64,000 nt of DNA from Apiosordaria backusii (taxonomy: Eukaryota > Ascomycota > Sordariomycetes > Sordariales > Lasiosphaeriaceae), in NCBI GenBank assembly GCA_030549205.1, contig JAUKTV010000025.1:124001-188000 (forward strand), written 5' to 3'. Positions within the stretch are counted from its first letter, which is position 1; each line of letters opens with the position of its first letter. This document shows, in pieces, positions 32,547 to 45,202 of this stretch. Below the pieces are notes generated by a model. It made no database searches and was not told where the DNA came from. It saw nothing but the letters and a program-made list of their open reading frames with translations. Position numbers and translations under genes: made by a program.

Positions 32547-35500
32547 ATGACAGAGATCGCGTCGCCGAGCCCAACACACGCTCTTCCGCCTGCCACTAAC
32601 GGCGACAATAATGGCCACCACCACCATGACGAACCATCCACCATCCAAAATGAGCCCGTCGACCTCGACCTTGACAGCCCAGAGACAAGGGATTCATCCA
32701 GCGGAATTAGTGAATTCGAAGATGATGAACAAGTCCTAGCCAAGCTCGATCAGATAAAACAAAATGCCATCAACCATGCCCCAAAAACCAACGGCATCGA
32801 CCATGCATACGACACTCCCACCACCGACGATGGACCGCCTGCCAAAAGACGGAGAGTGCGAGACACAACCCCGAACAACGCCATCCGCAAGCCCAAGGTC
32901 GAATCCCCGCCATGGAAGAAGGTCGAGGCCGAGGGTCCGACCAGGTTTGTGGCAGAGGATGGTCGTCGCAAATCGGGACGCATCAACACTCTTCCTCTAG
33001 AGCTGCAACCTGGAGACAAACGAATAACACGGGGAAAGATTCAAGCCAGCCCTCCGCGGAAAGGGCGTGGGCAAGCTAATTGTACTGGAAGTGCAAACAG
33101 CTCAACCCCCGCTTCGGGAGGCGCATCGAAGCGTCCGACGCCCGCCGGCAAACACGCGACATCCAAGGCTGCCGCATCCAAACCTCTGTCCCGGAAATCG
33201 CTGACCCAGGAAGTCCGATCGAGTGCACGAGGGCGTCGACGGTCCACGTCCCCCAAGCGGCCCACCACGCCTACCAAGCAATCACTTGGCACGCGCCGCT
33301 CAACGCGTCGGCTCAGAGACAATGACGATGACGGTGACAGCACCTCTCCCGGCGCCACCCGCACCACCCCACGTATCAAACTCCGGCGCCCACCTTTGAC
33401 AGAGTTACCCTTAGTCCATTGGGACCAGGCAAACTTACGACCGAAGCTCGGCCCATCGTTTGAGGAATACATCGTGCGAGCGGCCAATATTCCTGTCGAG
33501 GAGGGTGGGCTCCTCATCGCCGCCGAAGATGGTCCCCGTTACACTGATAAGCTCGTACAGGACGATGCTTCCATCATTTTGCGGATTGAGAAGGAAGTCG
33601 AACCAGGTGGATTACTGGCAGAAGAGAGATGCTCGATATTTGAGCCGGAGGCGGAGGAAGAGCCACCACGGCAATGGGCACACCTCGATCATATGACCAA
33701 GGCTATGAGCAACTTCCGCAAGCTGATGCTTATGGAGCAACAGCGGCATCGTGCCACAGCTAAACGGATTGCTATTGCATGTGAGGGAGAGTGGAGGAGG
33801 CGAAACCCTCAACCCAAGACGGCCGAAGAGATTGAGTTTGAAGAGCGGGAGAAGAGCAAAGCACGATGGCGTCAAGTAGGGAAGGCAATAGTAGGGACGT
33901 GGGAGAATGTCAAGGCGGAGGTCAATCGTCGGCGGCTGGTGGAGTGGGAGGCTGAGGAGCAACGTCGTGTCAAGGCTGCCCTGAATCAAGCAGTGAACCT
34001 CTCCGAGCAAAAGCTGCAGGCCAGGCAAACACAGTATGATGTAGAGGAACTCTTAGAAGAAGACGAGGACGAAGACGAAGACATGGATTCGGATATGGAT
34101 GACGAAGACGATGATTCGGAGAATGCTGGTTCGGATAATGGTTCAGAGGCTGATGACGAAAGCAACATGTCATCCTCAGAAGACGAAGATGATAAGGAGT
34201 CTGTTTTGTCTGATGAAGGGCTGACACAGGAACAACTACGCGAGAAATATGCCAACCTCCCAGTTTTGGAGTCCAAAGAGGTCGATGATTCTAAAATGGA
34301 CGACGGGACAACACCAGCCGACACTCCACAAGGCGGTCCTACGGATATGGATACCAGCGATGAGTCGGTCGACATGGATGACGATCTCGGTGCTACTGAA
34401 GAGGAGTCTGATGATGACGAAGTTGAGGAAGAAGACAGCGACGAATCGGATGAAGAACCGGCTGGGTTGCTGTCACTATTCTTCAAGAAGTCTGAGCTGA
34501 AGAAGCTTGAAGTCGAAGCTGCACCAGAGGGCACCCCAGCAGAGGCTGGCGAAGATGTGAAAATGGCTGAGACCGATCCTTCAGCTGTTACTGCACAAGC
34601 TGCTGAAGTTGACACTGAGATGCCGGATTCGAAAGAGCTAATATCGGAGCCTGTTGTTTCGACTGCTGAAGGGCGTGATCCACTGGGTGGTGCATCGTCT
34701 GACGCCCAAGAACAGAAACCAGGCTCGCCACAAGCAATTGTTGCGATTAAATACCCACTACCACAGGTCGACGGTACCGCAACGGAATCTCCCGCACCAC
34801 TGCTCCCATTACCGGTGCCAACCGATGCACAGTCTGCCGACGAGGCCGCTACCGCCACTCATCAAGCCCATCCAGTCGCCTCCGACGTCAAATCCGAGGA
34901 GCTTGTCGATATACCAATGGTGGACGCCCCAACAGTGCAGGAATCATCTGCTACCCATCCGACGGCACTCGGTCAACATCATAGCCCAGCGACTGAGCCA
35001 ATCACAAACGCCCCCAGTTTGTCCAGAAGTCAATCACCAAGGACATCCGACGACACCAAACCAACCGATGCCGAAACCCCTGCATCGACATCGCAACTAA
35101 ATGTCGCAAAGTCCGATAGCAGAGAGCTTTCTCCACAGCAAGACACCCCCAGGACAGAGATCCCGTTCCTGCTTCGCGGGACGCTGCGTGAGTATCAGCA
35201 CCATGGCCTGGATTGGTTGGCAGCTCTTTACGCCAACAACACCAACGGTATCCTCGCCGATGAGATGGGTCTGGGAAAAACGATTCAGACAATCGCGCTG
35301 CTGGCGCATTTGGCATGCCACCACGAAGTGTGGGGACCACATCTCGTCATTGTTCCAACAAGTGTCATGCTTAATTGGGAGATGGAGTTCAAGAAGTGGT
35401 GCCCCGGTTTCAAGATCCTTACATACTATGGCAACCAAGAGGAGCGCAAAAGAAAGCGGCAGGGGTGGACAAATGACGATGTGTGGAACGTCTGCATCAC

Positions 35501-37865
35501 CTCATACCAGATGGTGCTCCAGGATCAGCAGGTGTTTCGACGCAGACGGTGGCACTACATGATTCTCGACGAAGCCCACAACATCAAGAACTTCAAATCT
35601 CAGCGGTGGCAAACACTGCTCGGCTTCAACACGCACGCTCGGTTGCTCCTGACGGGTACACCTCTGCAGAACAACTTGACAGAACTCTGGTCTCTGCTAT
35701 ACTTTCTTGCCCCACCCGAAAACGGCGAAGGCGGCTTCGTTGATCTCAGAGAGTTTCACAATTGGTTCTCTCGGCCAGAATCACAGATTCTCGAAAGTGG
35801 ACGAGAACAGTTGGACGATGAAGCACGGGCCATCATCTCCAAGCTTCACAAGGTCCTTCGACCATACCTCCTTCGCCGTCTCAAAGCCGATGTTGAAAAG
35901 CAGATGCCGGCCAAGTACGAGCATGTCGAGTTCTGCCGACTTTCCAAACGCCAGAGAGAACTCTACGATGGCTTTCTGTCCCGGGCTGACACCCGCGAGA
36001 CCTTGTCATCTGGCAACTACATGTCCATCATTAACTGTCTGATGCAGCTGAGGAAGGTCTGCAACCACCCGGACCTCTTCGTTGATCGGCCCATCATGAC
36101 TTCGTTTCGCATGCAGCGATCAGTCGCGGCTGATTACGAGATCAATGAGCGCGTTGTCAGGAAGAAGTTGCTGGCTGAGAAGCTTATGAGCACAGTGAGC
36201 CTCAGCTTTCTCAACATGATTCCGACTCAGTACGAGGACATGTCCACATCGCATGCCGATCGCATCGCTCAACTCAGCACACTTCGCATTTTTCCCGATT
36301 TGAGAGATGCGCAAAAGGTCCGTGCGAGCAACGCATACCATAATTTGGATCCAGCTTCTGTCAAGTCGAACATCGTGTATCTCGAGAGTGCTGCCCGGTG
36401 GGGACGTTTTGAAGAGCTTCAGCATTGTGTGTACCTCAATGCCCTCCGTCGTCAACAACGTCCTATATACGGAAAACGTCTCGTTGAGCTTCTAACGCTT
36501 GACACCCATCGTCGGCCATACAAGCAGCGACCAAAGGTCCCCCAAAAGGTAATGGGCTGGTTTGAAGAAGATTTGCATTTCTTACACAGTGCAATTCCAA
36601 CTCTTCAGCAGCGCGCAGAGTCGATGGAGACAACTATCACCAAGTTTGCCTGTGTCACACCAGCAGTCGTCACCGGAGACCTCAACAAGTTCCTCCTTGG
36701 TGAAAAGGGTATACAAGCGTTCGAAGAGGCAGATTTGAGGCTCTCGGCCCCTGTCAAATACGCTCCTTACATGCCGAAAGAGCGTCCAGCCGATCCATGG
36801 CACGAAGCCCGGATGCGCCTGAGCATTCAATTCCCCGACAAGCGTCTCCTCCAGTACGACTGCGGCAAGCTTCAAGCCCTGGATAAGCTCCTACGCAAGT
36901 TGCAAGCCGGCGGTCACCGTGCACTTGTCTTTACCCAAATGACCAAGGTTCTTGATATTCTCGAGCAGTTCCTTAACATCCACGGCCACAAATACCTCCG
37001 TCTCGATGGTGCAACAAAGGTGGAGCAGCGCCAGATCCTGACCGACCGCTTCAACCACGATACTCGCATCACCTGTTTCATCCTCTCCACCCGCTCGGGC
37101 GGTCTCGGCATCAACCTGACGGGTGCTGACACAGTCATCTTCTACGACCAAGACTGGAATCCCGCCATGGACAAACAGTGTCAAGACCGGGCCCATCGCA
37201 TCGGTCAAACCCGCGACGTGCATATTTACCGTCTAGTCAGCGAGCACACCATCGAAGCCAACATCCTCCGCAAAGCCAGTCAGAAGCAAATGCTCGACGA
37301 CGTCGTTATCCAAGAAGGCGAGTTCACAACAGACTACTTCAACAAGATCTCCGTGCGGGACGTCATCACCACAAGCGGGGAGATTTGCGCCAACGAGAAC
37401 GACGTTGCTGCCAACGCGGCCATGGACAGGGTTCTGGGTGGCGTGGAGAGCACCAACCCCCGCAATGTCGGTCGCGTGCTCGAACAGGCAGAGGACAAGG
37501 AGGATGTCGCCGCCGCGAGGGTGGCGGAGAAAGAAATCCAGGAAGACGAAGCGGATTTCCTGGAGCAGCAGCCTTCGGGTGTTTCGAGTGCGAGAAATGG
37601 CACGCCGAGGGAGGGCACGGAGCCGCCGGTATCAGCAATGGCGAAGCCATCTGGACTTGGATTGTTTGCTGAGTCTGCTGCTGATGGTGTTGAAATCGTA
37701 GAGGAAGACAAGGAGATTGAGTACAATGCATGGGGTGAGAGGATACAAACTATTGATGATTACATGCTCAAGTTCATGACGGTGGCGCTGGAGGGGACGC
37801 CGTTGGATCTACCGAAAGATAAGAAGAAGAGTAAGAAGAAGGGGAAGGATACGAGAAAGAGGTAG
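32547..37865 (+). CDS. swr1: SWR1 chromatin-remodelling ATPase (Swi2/Snf2 family)
   Basis: A single uninterrupted exon of 1,772 residues from ATG 32547. Order: disordered basic N-terminus (about 1-300); HSA domain around residues 375-450 (RQWAHLDHMTKAMSNFRKLM), which in SWR1 and INO80 binds actin-related proteins; a strongly acidic stretch (about 495-680) of the kind that handles histone H2A.Z-H2B; Snf2 ATPase lobe 1 with Walker A DEMGLGKT near 905 and Walker B DEAH near 1008; a long insertion splitting the ATPase, diagnostic of the INO80/SWR1 class; lobe 2 with RAHRIGQ. The enzyme is the motor of the SWR complex, exchanging H2A for H2A.Z in nucleosomes in the nucleus. The lysine-rich end (KDKKKSKKKGK) could aid nuclear import. 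Lack of introns over 5.3 kb is notable in this window. Confidence 0.96.
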   Translation: MTEIASPSPTHALPPATNGDNNGHHHHDEPSTIQNEPVDLDLDSPETRDSSSGISEFEDDEQVLAKLDQIKQNAINHAPKTNGIDHAYDTPTTDDGPPAKRRRVRDTTPNNAIRKPKVESPPWKKVEAEGPTRFVAEDGRRKSGRINTLPLELQPGDKRITRGKIQASPPRKGRGQANCTGSANSSTPASGGASKRPTPAGKHATSKAAASKPLSRKSLTQEVRSSARGRRRSTSPKRPTTPTKQSLGTRRSTRRLRDNDDDGDSTSPGATRTTPRIKLRRPPLTELPLVHWDQANLRPKLGPSFEEYIVRAANIPVEEGGLLIAAEDGPRYTDKLVQDDASIILRIEKEVEPGGLLAEERCSIFEPEAEEEPPRQWAHLDHMTKAMSNFRKLMLMEQQRHRATAKRIAIACEGEWRRRNPQPKTAEEIEFEEREKSKARWRQVGKAIVGTWENVKAEVNRRRLVEWEAEEQRRVKAALNQAVNLSEQKLQARQTQYDVEELLEEDEDEDEDMDSDMDDEDDDSENAGSDNGSEADDESNMSSSEDEDDKESVLSDEGLTQEQLREKYANLPVLESKEVDDSKMDDGTTPADTPQGGPTDMDTSDESVDMDDDLGATEEESDDDEVEEEDSDESDEEPAGLLSLFFKKSELKKLEVEAAPEGTPAEAGEDVKMAETDPSAVTAQAAEVDTEMPDSKELISEPVVSTAEGRDPLGGASSDAQEQKPGSPQAIVAIKYPLPQVDGTATESPAPLLPLPVPTDAQSADEAATATHQAHPVASDVKSEELVDIPMVDAPTVQESSATHPTALGQHHSPATEPITNAPSLSRSQSPRTSDDTKPTDAETPASTSQLNVAKSDSRELSPQQDTPRTEIPFLLRGTLREYQHHGLDWLAALYANNTNGILADEMGLGKTIQTIALLAHLACHHEVWGPHLVIVPTSVMLNWEMEFKKWCPGFKILTYYGNQEERKRKRQGWTNDDVWNVCITSYQMVLQDQQVFRRRRWHYMILDEAHNIKNFKSQRWQTLLGFNTHARLLLTGTPLQNNLTELWSLLYFLAPPENGEGGFVDLREFHNWFSRPESQILESGREQLDDEARAIISKLHKVLRPYLLRRLKADVEKQMPAKYEHVEFCRLSKRQRELYDGFLSRADTRETLSSGNYMSIINCLMQLRKVCNHPDLFVDRPIMTSFRMQRSVAADYEINERVVRKKLLAEKLMSTVSLSFLNMIPTQYEDMSTSHADRIAQLSTLRIFPDLRDAQKVRASNAYHNLDPASVKSNIVYLESAARWGRFEELQHCVYLNALRRQQRPIYGKRLVELLTLDTHRRPYKQRPKVPQKVMGWFEEDLHFLHSAIPTLQQRAESMETTITKFACVTPAVVTGDLNKFLLGEKGIQAFEEADLRLSAPVKYAPYMPKERPADPWHEARMRLSIQFPDKRLLQYDCGKLQALDKLLRKLQAGGHRALVFTQMTKVLDILEQFLNIHGHKYLRLDGATKVEQRQILTDRFNHDTRITCFILSTRSGGLGINLTGADTVIFYDQDWNPAMDKQCQDRAHRIGQTRDVHIYRLVSEHTIEANILRKASQKQMLDDVVIQEGEFTTDYFNKISVRDVITTSGEICANENDVAANAAMDRVLGGVESTNPRNVGRVLEQAEDKEDVAAARVAEKEIQEDEADFLEQQPSGVSSARNGTPREGTEPPVSAMAKPSGLGLFAESAADGVEIVEEDKEIEYNAWGERIQTIDDYMLKFMTVALEGTPLDLPKDKKKSKKKGKDTRKR

Positions 37866-40800
37866 TAATTCTTTTGAGACGGAATGACAAAAAGAGGCGT
37901 GTATGATATGGTAGTTGCTGGCTATTCTTGTCTTATTGTTATGATGGAAGAGATTTAAAGATACTGATCATCGTTTTTATCGTCTGGCGGTGGAAGAATA
38001 AAAAATATGGAAGAAAAGTCGAGGACGGTGTGCTTTGTATCATATAGATGAGTGAATGGGGTTAGGTGGTATCATTATATGGAGGGAGAGGTTACCTTTA
38101 TCAGTGTCTTGTTTAGGCTGAGACGTCACGCATACATATCATTATTGTGTTTTGGGGTAAGGGCAAAAGAGAGAAAAAAAGGGGAATGGTGGAGTCTGAA
38201 TACAATTTTACGAACTCATATGTCATGGTTTACAAGAGCAAGTCTTACATTGGGGGGCATTGGCGGTGTTCAGGCGATATAAAATGAAGAGAACTTACTC
38301 TCAACACTTTTTTTCTGCGCGGATTCACCCGCATTTTTGAGTTGATGTGTGTGCCCCTGCTTGGAATAATGCTGTATTATTGGGTGTTGGACTACGTATG
38401 CATACTGCCTCAGCTAGATCTAGTCTTTTGCCGTTGACGTTGGGCAAGAGAATGTTGTGCTCCTTTGGTATTGGGCACACAGTGACCTCCATATTCAGCT
38501 TTTGCGGCTCCATCATACCTTGCCCTGTTGTTTCTCTTCATCACAGCACCCTTAAAGTATCCCCAGCCATTTTCACCAAATTCCCACACAAAGTCCAACA
38601 CACAAGGCACCCTGCTCACTATAAAGACGCATGTAAGAGGAGATGACGGCCGGTGTTACAACCAAAGGAAGTGTGCCCCGTCTTGTAAGCAAGCAGGCAT
38701 GCACTCAGAAATTGGGGATAGGGAGCCAGTCATAACTCCCAAAAGATGTTGAGCTTCAACTGCCAAGCAATCGTCCCGGAGGTTGCGGAGGTGTGCAAGA
38801 TGGGCTGGCGTAAATATGAAGCCACAGCTCGAGCATGGACAAGAAGATTCGCAGTGTAGGCTTGGTGTTGAAAGAGATGAAAGTGTCCAGGGGCCTGTAC
38901 CGTAGTAATCAGCCGAATTCATCGAAAGTTGAAAATCGGTGCCTTCTGTATTTTCCACTGCATGGCTAAACCGGCCACGATGTTCGGCCAGGCGGGCAGG
39001 GGCGACCTATGCTGAGAAGCCGCCTCGGGGTCAGGTGCTAAGTAATTCAAATCCCACAAATGAATTGTCTCCGAAAAGCTCAGGGCTTGATCCGCGCGAC
39101 GGGACTCTCCTCCACTGCCTGACGTTTTCCCCCAGGCGCGAGCTCTCTCTTGGCAACTACCACACAGTTTCCAGTTGCATGCTCACCTTCCGCATTCCCC
39201 CACCTTTACCGTTTCGGCCGTCTGTAATATCCACATCATCACATACAGGTCCTGTTGCCCCATCAAGGCAACTGCACCGGCAGCCTGCCTCTGCCTATCC
39301 TTGTCTGTCGTCAAGCCTCCACCGCTGCCACCCAACTTGGCTTTTTGACCGAGTCTGTTTTTGATATCACCTCCGTATCAGCCAGAGCCAAGTTCCCACA
39401 GAAAAGGTCGTGAATTGACTTTTTTTGTGGGTCACGCTGGGATCATCTACCCCATTACCAAGATCCAAGTACTTCCGCCAGCATTCGACCTACCGCTGAC
39501 CTTGTTATACAGAACATTCCATAGTAGATAAGGAGATCGAGACCTCAATGCCCATGCCTGTCGAAGTATGTACCAATGCGGATATACTATTGGGGTTCGT
39601 GGATGAATATATAGCGACTTTGGTCATTCAGCAATATGGACACGCTTCGGGTAGTTTTTCGAGCTTTTCAAGCAATTCAACATTCGAATACTTCCGCAGT
39701 AACCTTCCAACCACAGAGGTGGAGATGAACTTCATCGTTTATAATGACCTAGACTGTCCAGATTAGGTAGCCCTCCACTTCGAGCTGACACAAGAACTTA
39801 ACACCTGTACCACTCGACACCGAGCGAGGCGCGCGAAAAGGCTTGCAGAGAGCGAGCCAGGGTTTTCGTAGGTAACCACACATATGCCTCACAACGATGA
39901 CATCGACGACCTAAACGATTTTGACACTTGGCAATGGAAAAACGAGTCGTGCCCGCGGAAACATAGGGAAGGTCACATCCACGCCCTCTTAATCAGCCCC
40001 TACCTCGTTGCTGGGCAAGAGATTCCCTCAGACTACGACTTTGAGTTCTGGGCGGGGATCCTTTTGGCCTTCGGTGATGATGTGATCACGACGTGGTGTA
40101 TGCGTTTGACAAGCTAGACCAAAATCCTCGCGTGGATCTTTCTGGAACCGGGTTTGAGGACACCGGGTGCACATATGCTGGGATTGCATGTTGTCAACTC
40201 GGTACTTCAGCATGTGCTGAAGAGAGTCCTTCTGCCGCGCTAAACAAGCCGGGGGTGGCGCTTAGGACCTTGGATGAAAGACTAGCCAAAGCCACAGCAA
40301 GATGTGTACGTGCCGCCACAGCAAGAACCTTGATGCACAAGCTTTTGTCGCCGATTGGGTTGATGACACCAAATCACGGAGCCATTTGTTCGAAATCCCC
40401 TCTACTTCCAATTTCGCATGGTCCAATAGCTTGGTGTACCATGAGTGGACCCTGACCATCTCCTCCTTGTCAGTTCGTCGCTTGGCGGGTTTCTCGTGGC
40501 AACGGGTTGAAAGGTGCTGCCAAAACAAGCTCTCGTGAAGTCCTTTCCTCCAAAATCTCTCGGGTACAGTTTATCACGCAAAGATTGATGAAGCTGATAG
40601 ATGTCTTGAAAAAACTGGAAACATCGTGGAAGGGCGTGGAGGAGGAATATACCCGCAGGATTGACTAAGGTACATCACCGACATCATAAAACTGCTGGAG
40701 GTGATTGTCAATACTATGAAGAAAGCTAGGGAGTGTTAAGAAGACTGCAACGCTCCCACACAGGTTCCCAGTTCATCAGAAGCATCTCATTCATAGTTCA

Positions 40801-43294
40801 TCCACGGGGACAACCATCTGGTCATAGCTCTTTGATCAAGCTCACCATGCCTTTTTAAATGTCAGGCAGGGTCCTGTCAGTCTCGAATGTAGCTGCTGAG
40901 ATAGTCGATAAATACAAAACGTTGTTTAATACTCCACGCTTGAATGCAGTGTCAACGCCCGTGATCAGCAGTTGCCAACTACCTAGGTAAACTGTGAATA
41001 GTATAGAAGTAAGCAAAGCCGGATGCTCGGTGTGGTTGGGTCTCTACGTTGCAACGGAGTCCACCACATGATGCCACAAGACGTACCTATACTCAACTGC
41101 AGGGGATTATGACGGACCCGACTGTGAAATATATCCGGAGGGCTGCCCGCATCACACTCACTTGTTAGTAACCAGTGCACAGACGACTCACGAGGCCACA
41201 CTAAAGTCGCGATCTACATATCCCTGGATCTGATGTAACACCTGCAAGTTACCGGTAGATCGCGTATTTACTCTGGGCAACGCTGCAAGACTCGAGACAT
41301 CATGTGTTACTGGGTGAGATTTGTTTCTGCTGTCTCAGATCTTGCAATCTATTATGCGGGGTCGAATAGATTATCTTGAGCACTCTCGAGGCATCTCAAA
41401 ACGAGCCGGTGTTTTTACCTGGGACCTCGGCGCCGGGGTCCATTCCACAGCTCCGGGCAGTGGGAGCCCGGAGATAAGTGGAGTTGCGTGGAGAGGCAGC
41501 CGGCCGCATTCCGGTGTTGGTATCCGGGGGGTTTAAACTGCCGGAGGAGGGATGGAGGGAGCCGGGATTTGTTTGTCGGGAGGGGGGATCTCCTTTTTAT
41601 CCGATAAAGGCCCCAGGTTTGAAAGCGTGAAGCAAGATTGGGTTTGTAAAAATAGATAGTGTGGGGGTCGGAGTCTGGAGCGACGTGACGCTTGTGTTGC
41701 TGCAACTTGAGCCGGGATTTTGCAGAGCCAAAGAAACGAGTCGTCACTTGGTTTGGTGGAGTGGTAACACTGCGATGATGTTGTGAGATGTCTGCGTCTC
41801 CAACTTTTACCTGCATGTGCATTTTGAACCCTGGACCCAACCCTGAACCCCCGGACCCTGTTGACACCAGTCACCAAGACCATCACTAATTTCTAATTTG
41901 CTGAATAGTGCCACATGTACCATATTCGGAACAGCATTGATCACAACAACAAAGAAGGCATGGTGATGGTTGATCGGGGTGTTGCTGGGTCCGCTGTCCG
42001 AGCAATCCGCAACCTGGCCTATCAAAGTCGAAAAGGCTGCTTTGCCAATTTGCAGTGTTGTTTGTTATTCGACATTCACCGGAATCCAATCCTTCGGAAG
42101 GAACGGGGCAACCGATGGAAGAATGAGTCATCAAAGCGAATGAAAATGCTGCTTTGGGGGAGATCTCGGCCTGAACCGCCAGATGCTGAGGCGCAGTGCA
42201 GCAAAAGAATACGCCTGCATAAAAGTTTCCGAGCAGTCGAAGGTCTGCAATCTTCGCCAAACTTCCATTGAGATGGCGTATGCATTCGCGATGTGTGAAG
42301 GATTTTGCGGAATTCCAACCCAATGCAACATCTCGGTCTCTGGGATGCGATGGATGAGAGCAAGCAGAGGGAGGGAGGTGCAAACAAGACTTTTCCAGCT
42401 GCGCGGGATCTGCCCCTGGCGGCATCTTGGCTTTTACCGAGACCGACGCGTTGGGATTTAGGGGACTTTTGATACAGCTGAGGCAGCATCGCAGAAGGAG
42501 GCTCTTGGCGACGATTGCCGTTTGCGACAACATGTCTGTTTCAGTCACACTCTCCCGTCGTGGAACTCGCATGGCTGCCATCCACTCCAGGTTGTTATCA
42601 ATCAGTGCTTGGCCGAGGCGCCCTTATTACCAACATCCAGCCGGCCCAAAATTCCTCCGTTTGGTCGCTTACCAATTCCAAACAGCAATACTCCCACAAA
42701 AGATGTCCGCTTCTTTGACAACTTTGCGGCACACACGTCAACAGCTCTTTGAGTCTTGAGCCCGACCTACGGATACCAGCCCCACGCACCCTCTGGTGGC
42801 TATAGGTCCAAGTCGCTCAAGTCCCGGGCGTCTTGTCTCGGGGACCTGCAAACCCGGCAGACGTGAGAACTCTGCTTCTGCCGTTTTCGCGATGCCCATC
42901 TCTTTAAGGCCCCCAAGATGTCTTGGTAATTATCAAGCCACATCGATCATGGGTCGGGGTGCGGTACAATTCCTCTCTCCTGTGGTACATTTATCTCCGG
43001 TCCGCTGAGCTGACCACATCGAAGGCACAGCTGCCAGCTCAGGCTCGGCTGCTCCCCCCTGCTCTATGTAAAAGGGCCCCCCTGCGGCAACTTTTACTTT
43101 TTCTTTCACGAGAGTCCGACAGGCTGGAGCAAATATAACAACGCCACTTTCCCGCCCTGAGGGTCCAATTCTCTTTCTGTCCCATCTCGAATCAAATTCC
43201 ATCTTTCTCAAAGCCCTCAACGGCTTCCATCCTATTTTCACAGACAGCCACTCATCTACCAGCGCAACACACGACACACATTGGAAAAGAAACC
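37866..43294. other. 5.4-kb gene-poor region with possible gene remnants
   Basis: No gene is well supported. The best candidates are plus-strand pieces between about 39548 and 40668: a 72-codon frame from ATG 39548, a 77-codon frame from ATG 39884, and frames near 40100-40450 and 40520-40667. Protein-like phrases occur in shifting registers (VYAFDKLDQNPRVDLSGTG; QRLMKLIDVLKKLETSWKG, the latter coiled-coil-like). They could be exons of a small unknown gene or relics of one; I could not join them by consensus introns. The stretch 41800-42760 has frames on both strands without motif. The part just left of 43295 is presumably the MFS promoter. Confidence 0.4.
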
Positions 43295-45202
43295 ATGGCC
43301 AGCAATTCGCTGGAGAAGCCAGCGGCCGACGGGCTGACGGCCGAGTCCCAAGCACCCACTGTTGCCCCGAGCTCCAGGAGCATTTCGGACGACGAGAAGG
43401 CTTCCAATTCAGGGGAGAGGACAGACATTGACGCCGGCTCTTCAACCGATGCCACCGAAAAGGCATCCACCTCCAAACAACCAGAGGTTACAACAACAGC
43501 AGCCGACAATGAGAAAGGTGACAACATTCTCGCGAAGCACCCCACTGCTGTCTCTCAAGCCGGCAGCAAGAAGCTTGAGCCTTCTAAGACGAGAGAAGAT
43601 GGCGAGGAGTACCCAACAGGCGTCAAGCTCGCCGCCATCGTCATAGCCCTGTGTCTGAGTGTGTTTGTCATGGCGCTTGACAACTCCATCATTGCGACCG
43701 CCATTCCCAAGATTACGGATCAATTTCAGAGTTTGCCTGATGTGGGCTGGTATGCCAGTGGTATGTTGCACCATCTCACCCCCTTTCGCGCAAGTCAACC
43801 ATGCTGACATTCGGGCTCCCCAGCCTACCTCCTCACCACCGCCGCCCTCCAGCTCCTCTTCGGCCGCTTCTACACCTTCTTCTCCATCAAATGGGTTTAT
43901 CTCATTGCCATCTTCATCTTTGAAGTCGGGTCCCTCATTTGCGCCCTGGCGAACAACAGCGTAACCCTCATCATCGGGCGCGCCGTAGCTGGTGTCGGAG
44001 CTGCGGGTATCTTCTCTGGTGCCCTCACCATCCTCGCCTATTCCGTCCCCCTTGCCAAACGCCCTATCTACACTGGTGCCATCGGGAGTATGTACGGTCT
44101 CGCCTCCATCTCTGGTCCTCTCATGGGAGGCGCCTTTACGGACCATGTCACTTGGAGATGGTGCTTTTACATCAACCTGCCTATCGGTGCGGTGACCATT
44201 GCGGCAATTGTGTTCATCTTCCCCGACCCCAAGAGGGAGATCAAGAACGACGACACGCTCAGGCAGAGGATCATGAGGTTTGATCCCTTTGGGACAATCG
44301 TCTTCATGCCGGCGATTATCTGCCTGCTGCTTGCGCTGCAGTGGGGTGGTACGCAGTATGCGTGGAGCAACTGGAGAATTATCTTGCTGTTTGTCTTGTT
44401 TGGGGTGTTGATTGCGATTTTTGTCGGGGTGCAGATTTACCAGGGGGATTTGGCTACTGTCCCGCCCAGGATCGTCAAGAAGAGGAGTGTTTGGAGTTCT
44501 GGGTTTTTCATCATGATGATTGGAGGGGCTTTTCTGGGTGCGGCGTATTACTATCCTATCTGGTTCCAGTCGGTGAAGGATGCGACGGCGGTGGGGTCGG
44601 GGATTATGAACTTGCCGATGTTGATCTCGCTGGTGCTGGTTAGTGTTATTGCTGGGGCGGCGGTGACGATTTGGGGCCAGTATGCGCCGTTTATGATTGC
44701 GTGCAGTGTGCTGGCGAGTATCGGGTTTGGATTGAGCACGACGTTCACGCCGGATTCGGGGGCGGGGGCGTGGATTGGGTATCAGATTATCATCGGGGCC
44801 GGGATCGGGATTGGGTTCCAGCAGCCGTTGATGGCGGTGCAGACGGTGCTGAGCATTGAGGATGTGCCGACAGGGGCGAGCTTGATTATTTTCTTGCAGA
44901 CGCTGGGGGGTGCGTTGTTTGTGGCGGTGACGCAAAATGTGTTTACGAACAAGCTGGTGGAGAATGTTGCCAAGTATGTGCCTGATATGCCGGATCCGAT
45001 GGTGATCTTGCATGTGGGCGCTACGAGTGTTGAGAATGCGGTTGCGCCGGAGAATTTGGGGCCGGTGACGTGGGCATTTAATGATGCTTTGACGCAGACT
45101 TTTACGGTGTTTACGGCCTTGTCGGCGATTAGTATTCTGGGTGCGCTGTTTGTGGAGTGGCATAGTGTTAAGGGGAAGCCGGTGGAGATTGGCATGGCTT
45201 AA
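43295..45202 (+). CDS. MFS exporter, DHA2 (14-transmembrane-segment) family
   Basis: Two exons, 43295-43760 and 43824-45202, with a 63-bp intron (GTATGT...CAG, with a TGCTGACAT branch region), give about 614 residues. A hydrophilic Ser/Thr/Ala-rich N-terminus of about 105 residues precedes the first helix. Family blocks are visible: MALDNSIIATAIPKITDQF after helix 1, GRAVAGVGAAGIFSGALTIL and MYGLASISGPLMGGAFTD (motif C, typical of drug:H+ antiporters), then TWRWCFYINLPIGAVT. About 14 hydrophobic segments are expected. Relatives export toxins, drugs or secondary metabolites at the plasma membrane using the proton gradient. No biosynthetic cluster is visible beside it. Synonymous codon choice changes from mostly C-ending to mostly G/T-ending at about 44,300. 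Confidence 0.92.

Noticed and set aside
41886..42581. 231-codon minus-strand frame
   Set aside because: Biased toward Cys/Ser/Leu, with equally long frames on the other strand and no motif.
43442..45163. 573-codon open frame on the minus strand through the MFS exporter
   Set aside because: Arg/His/Pro-rich nonsense with no motif. It follows from the codon bias of the well-supported sense gene.
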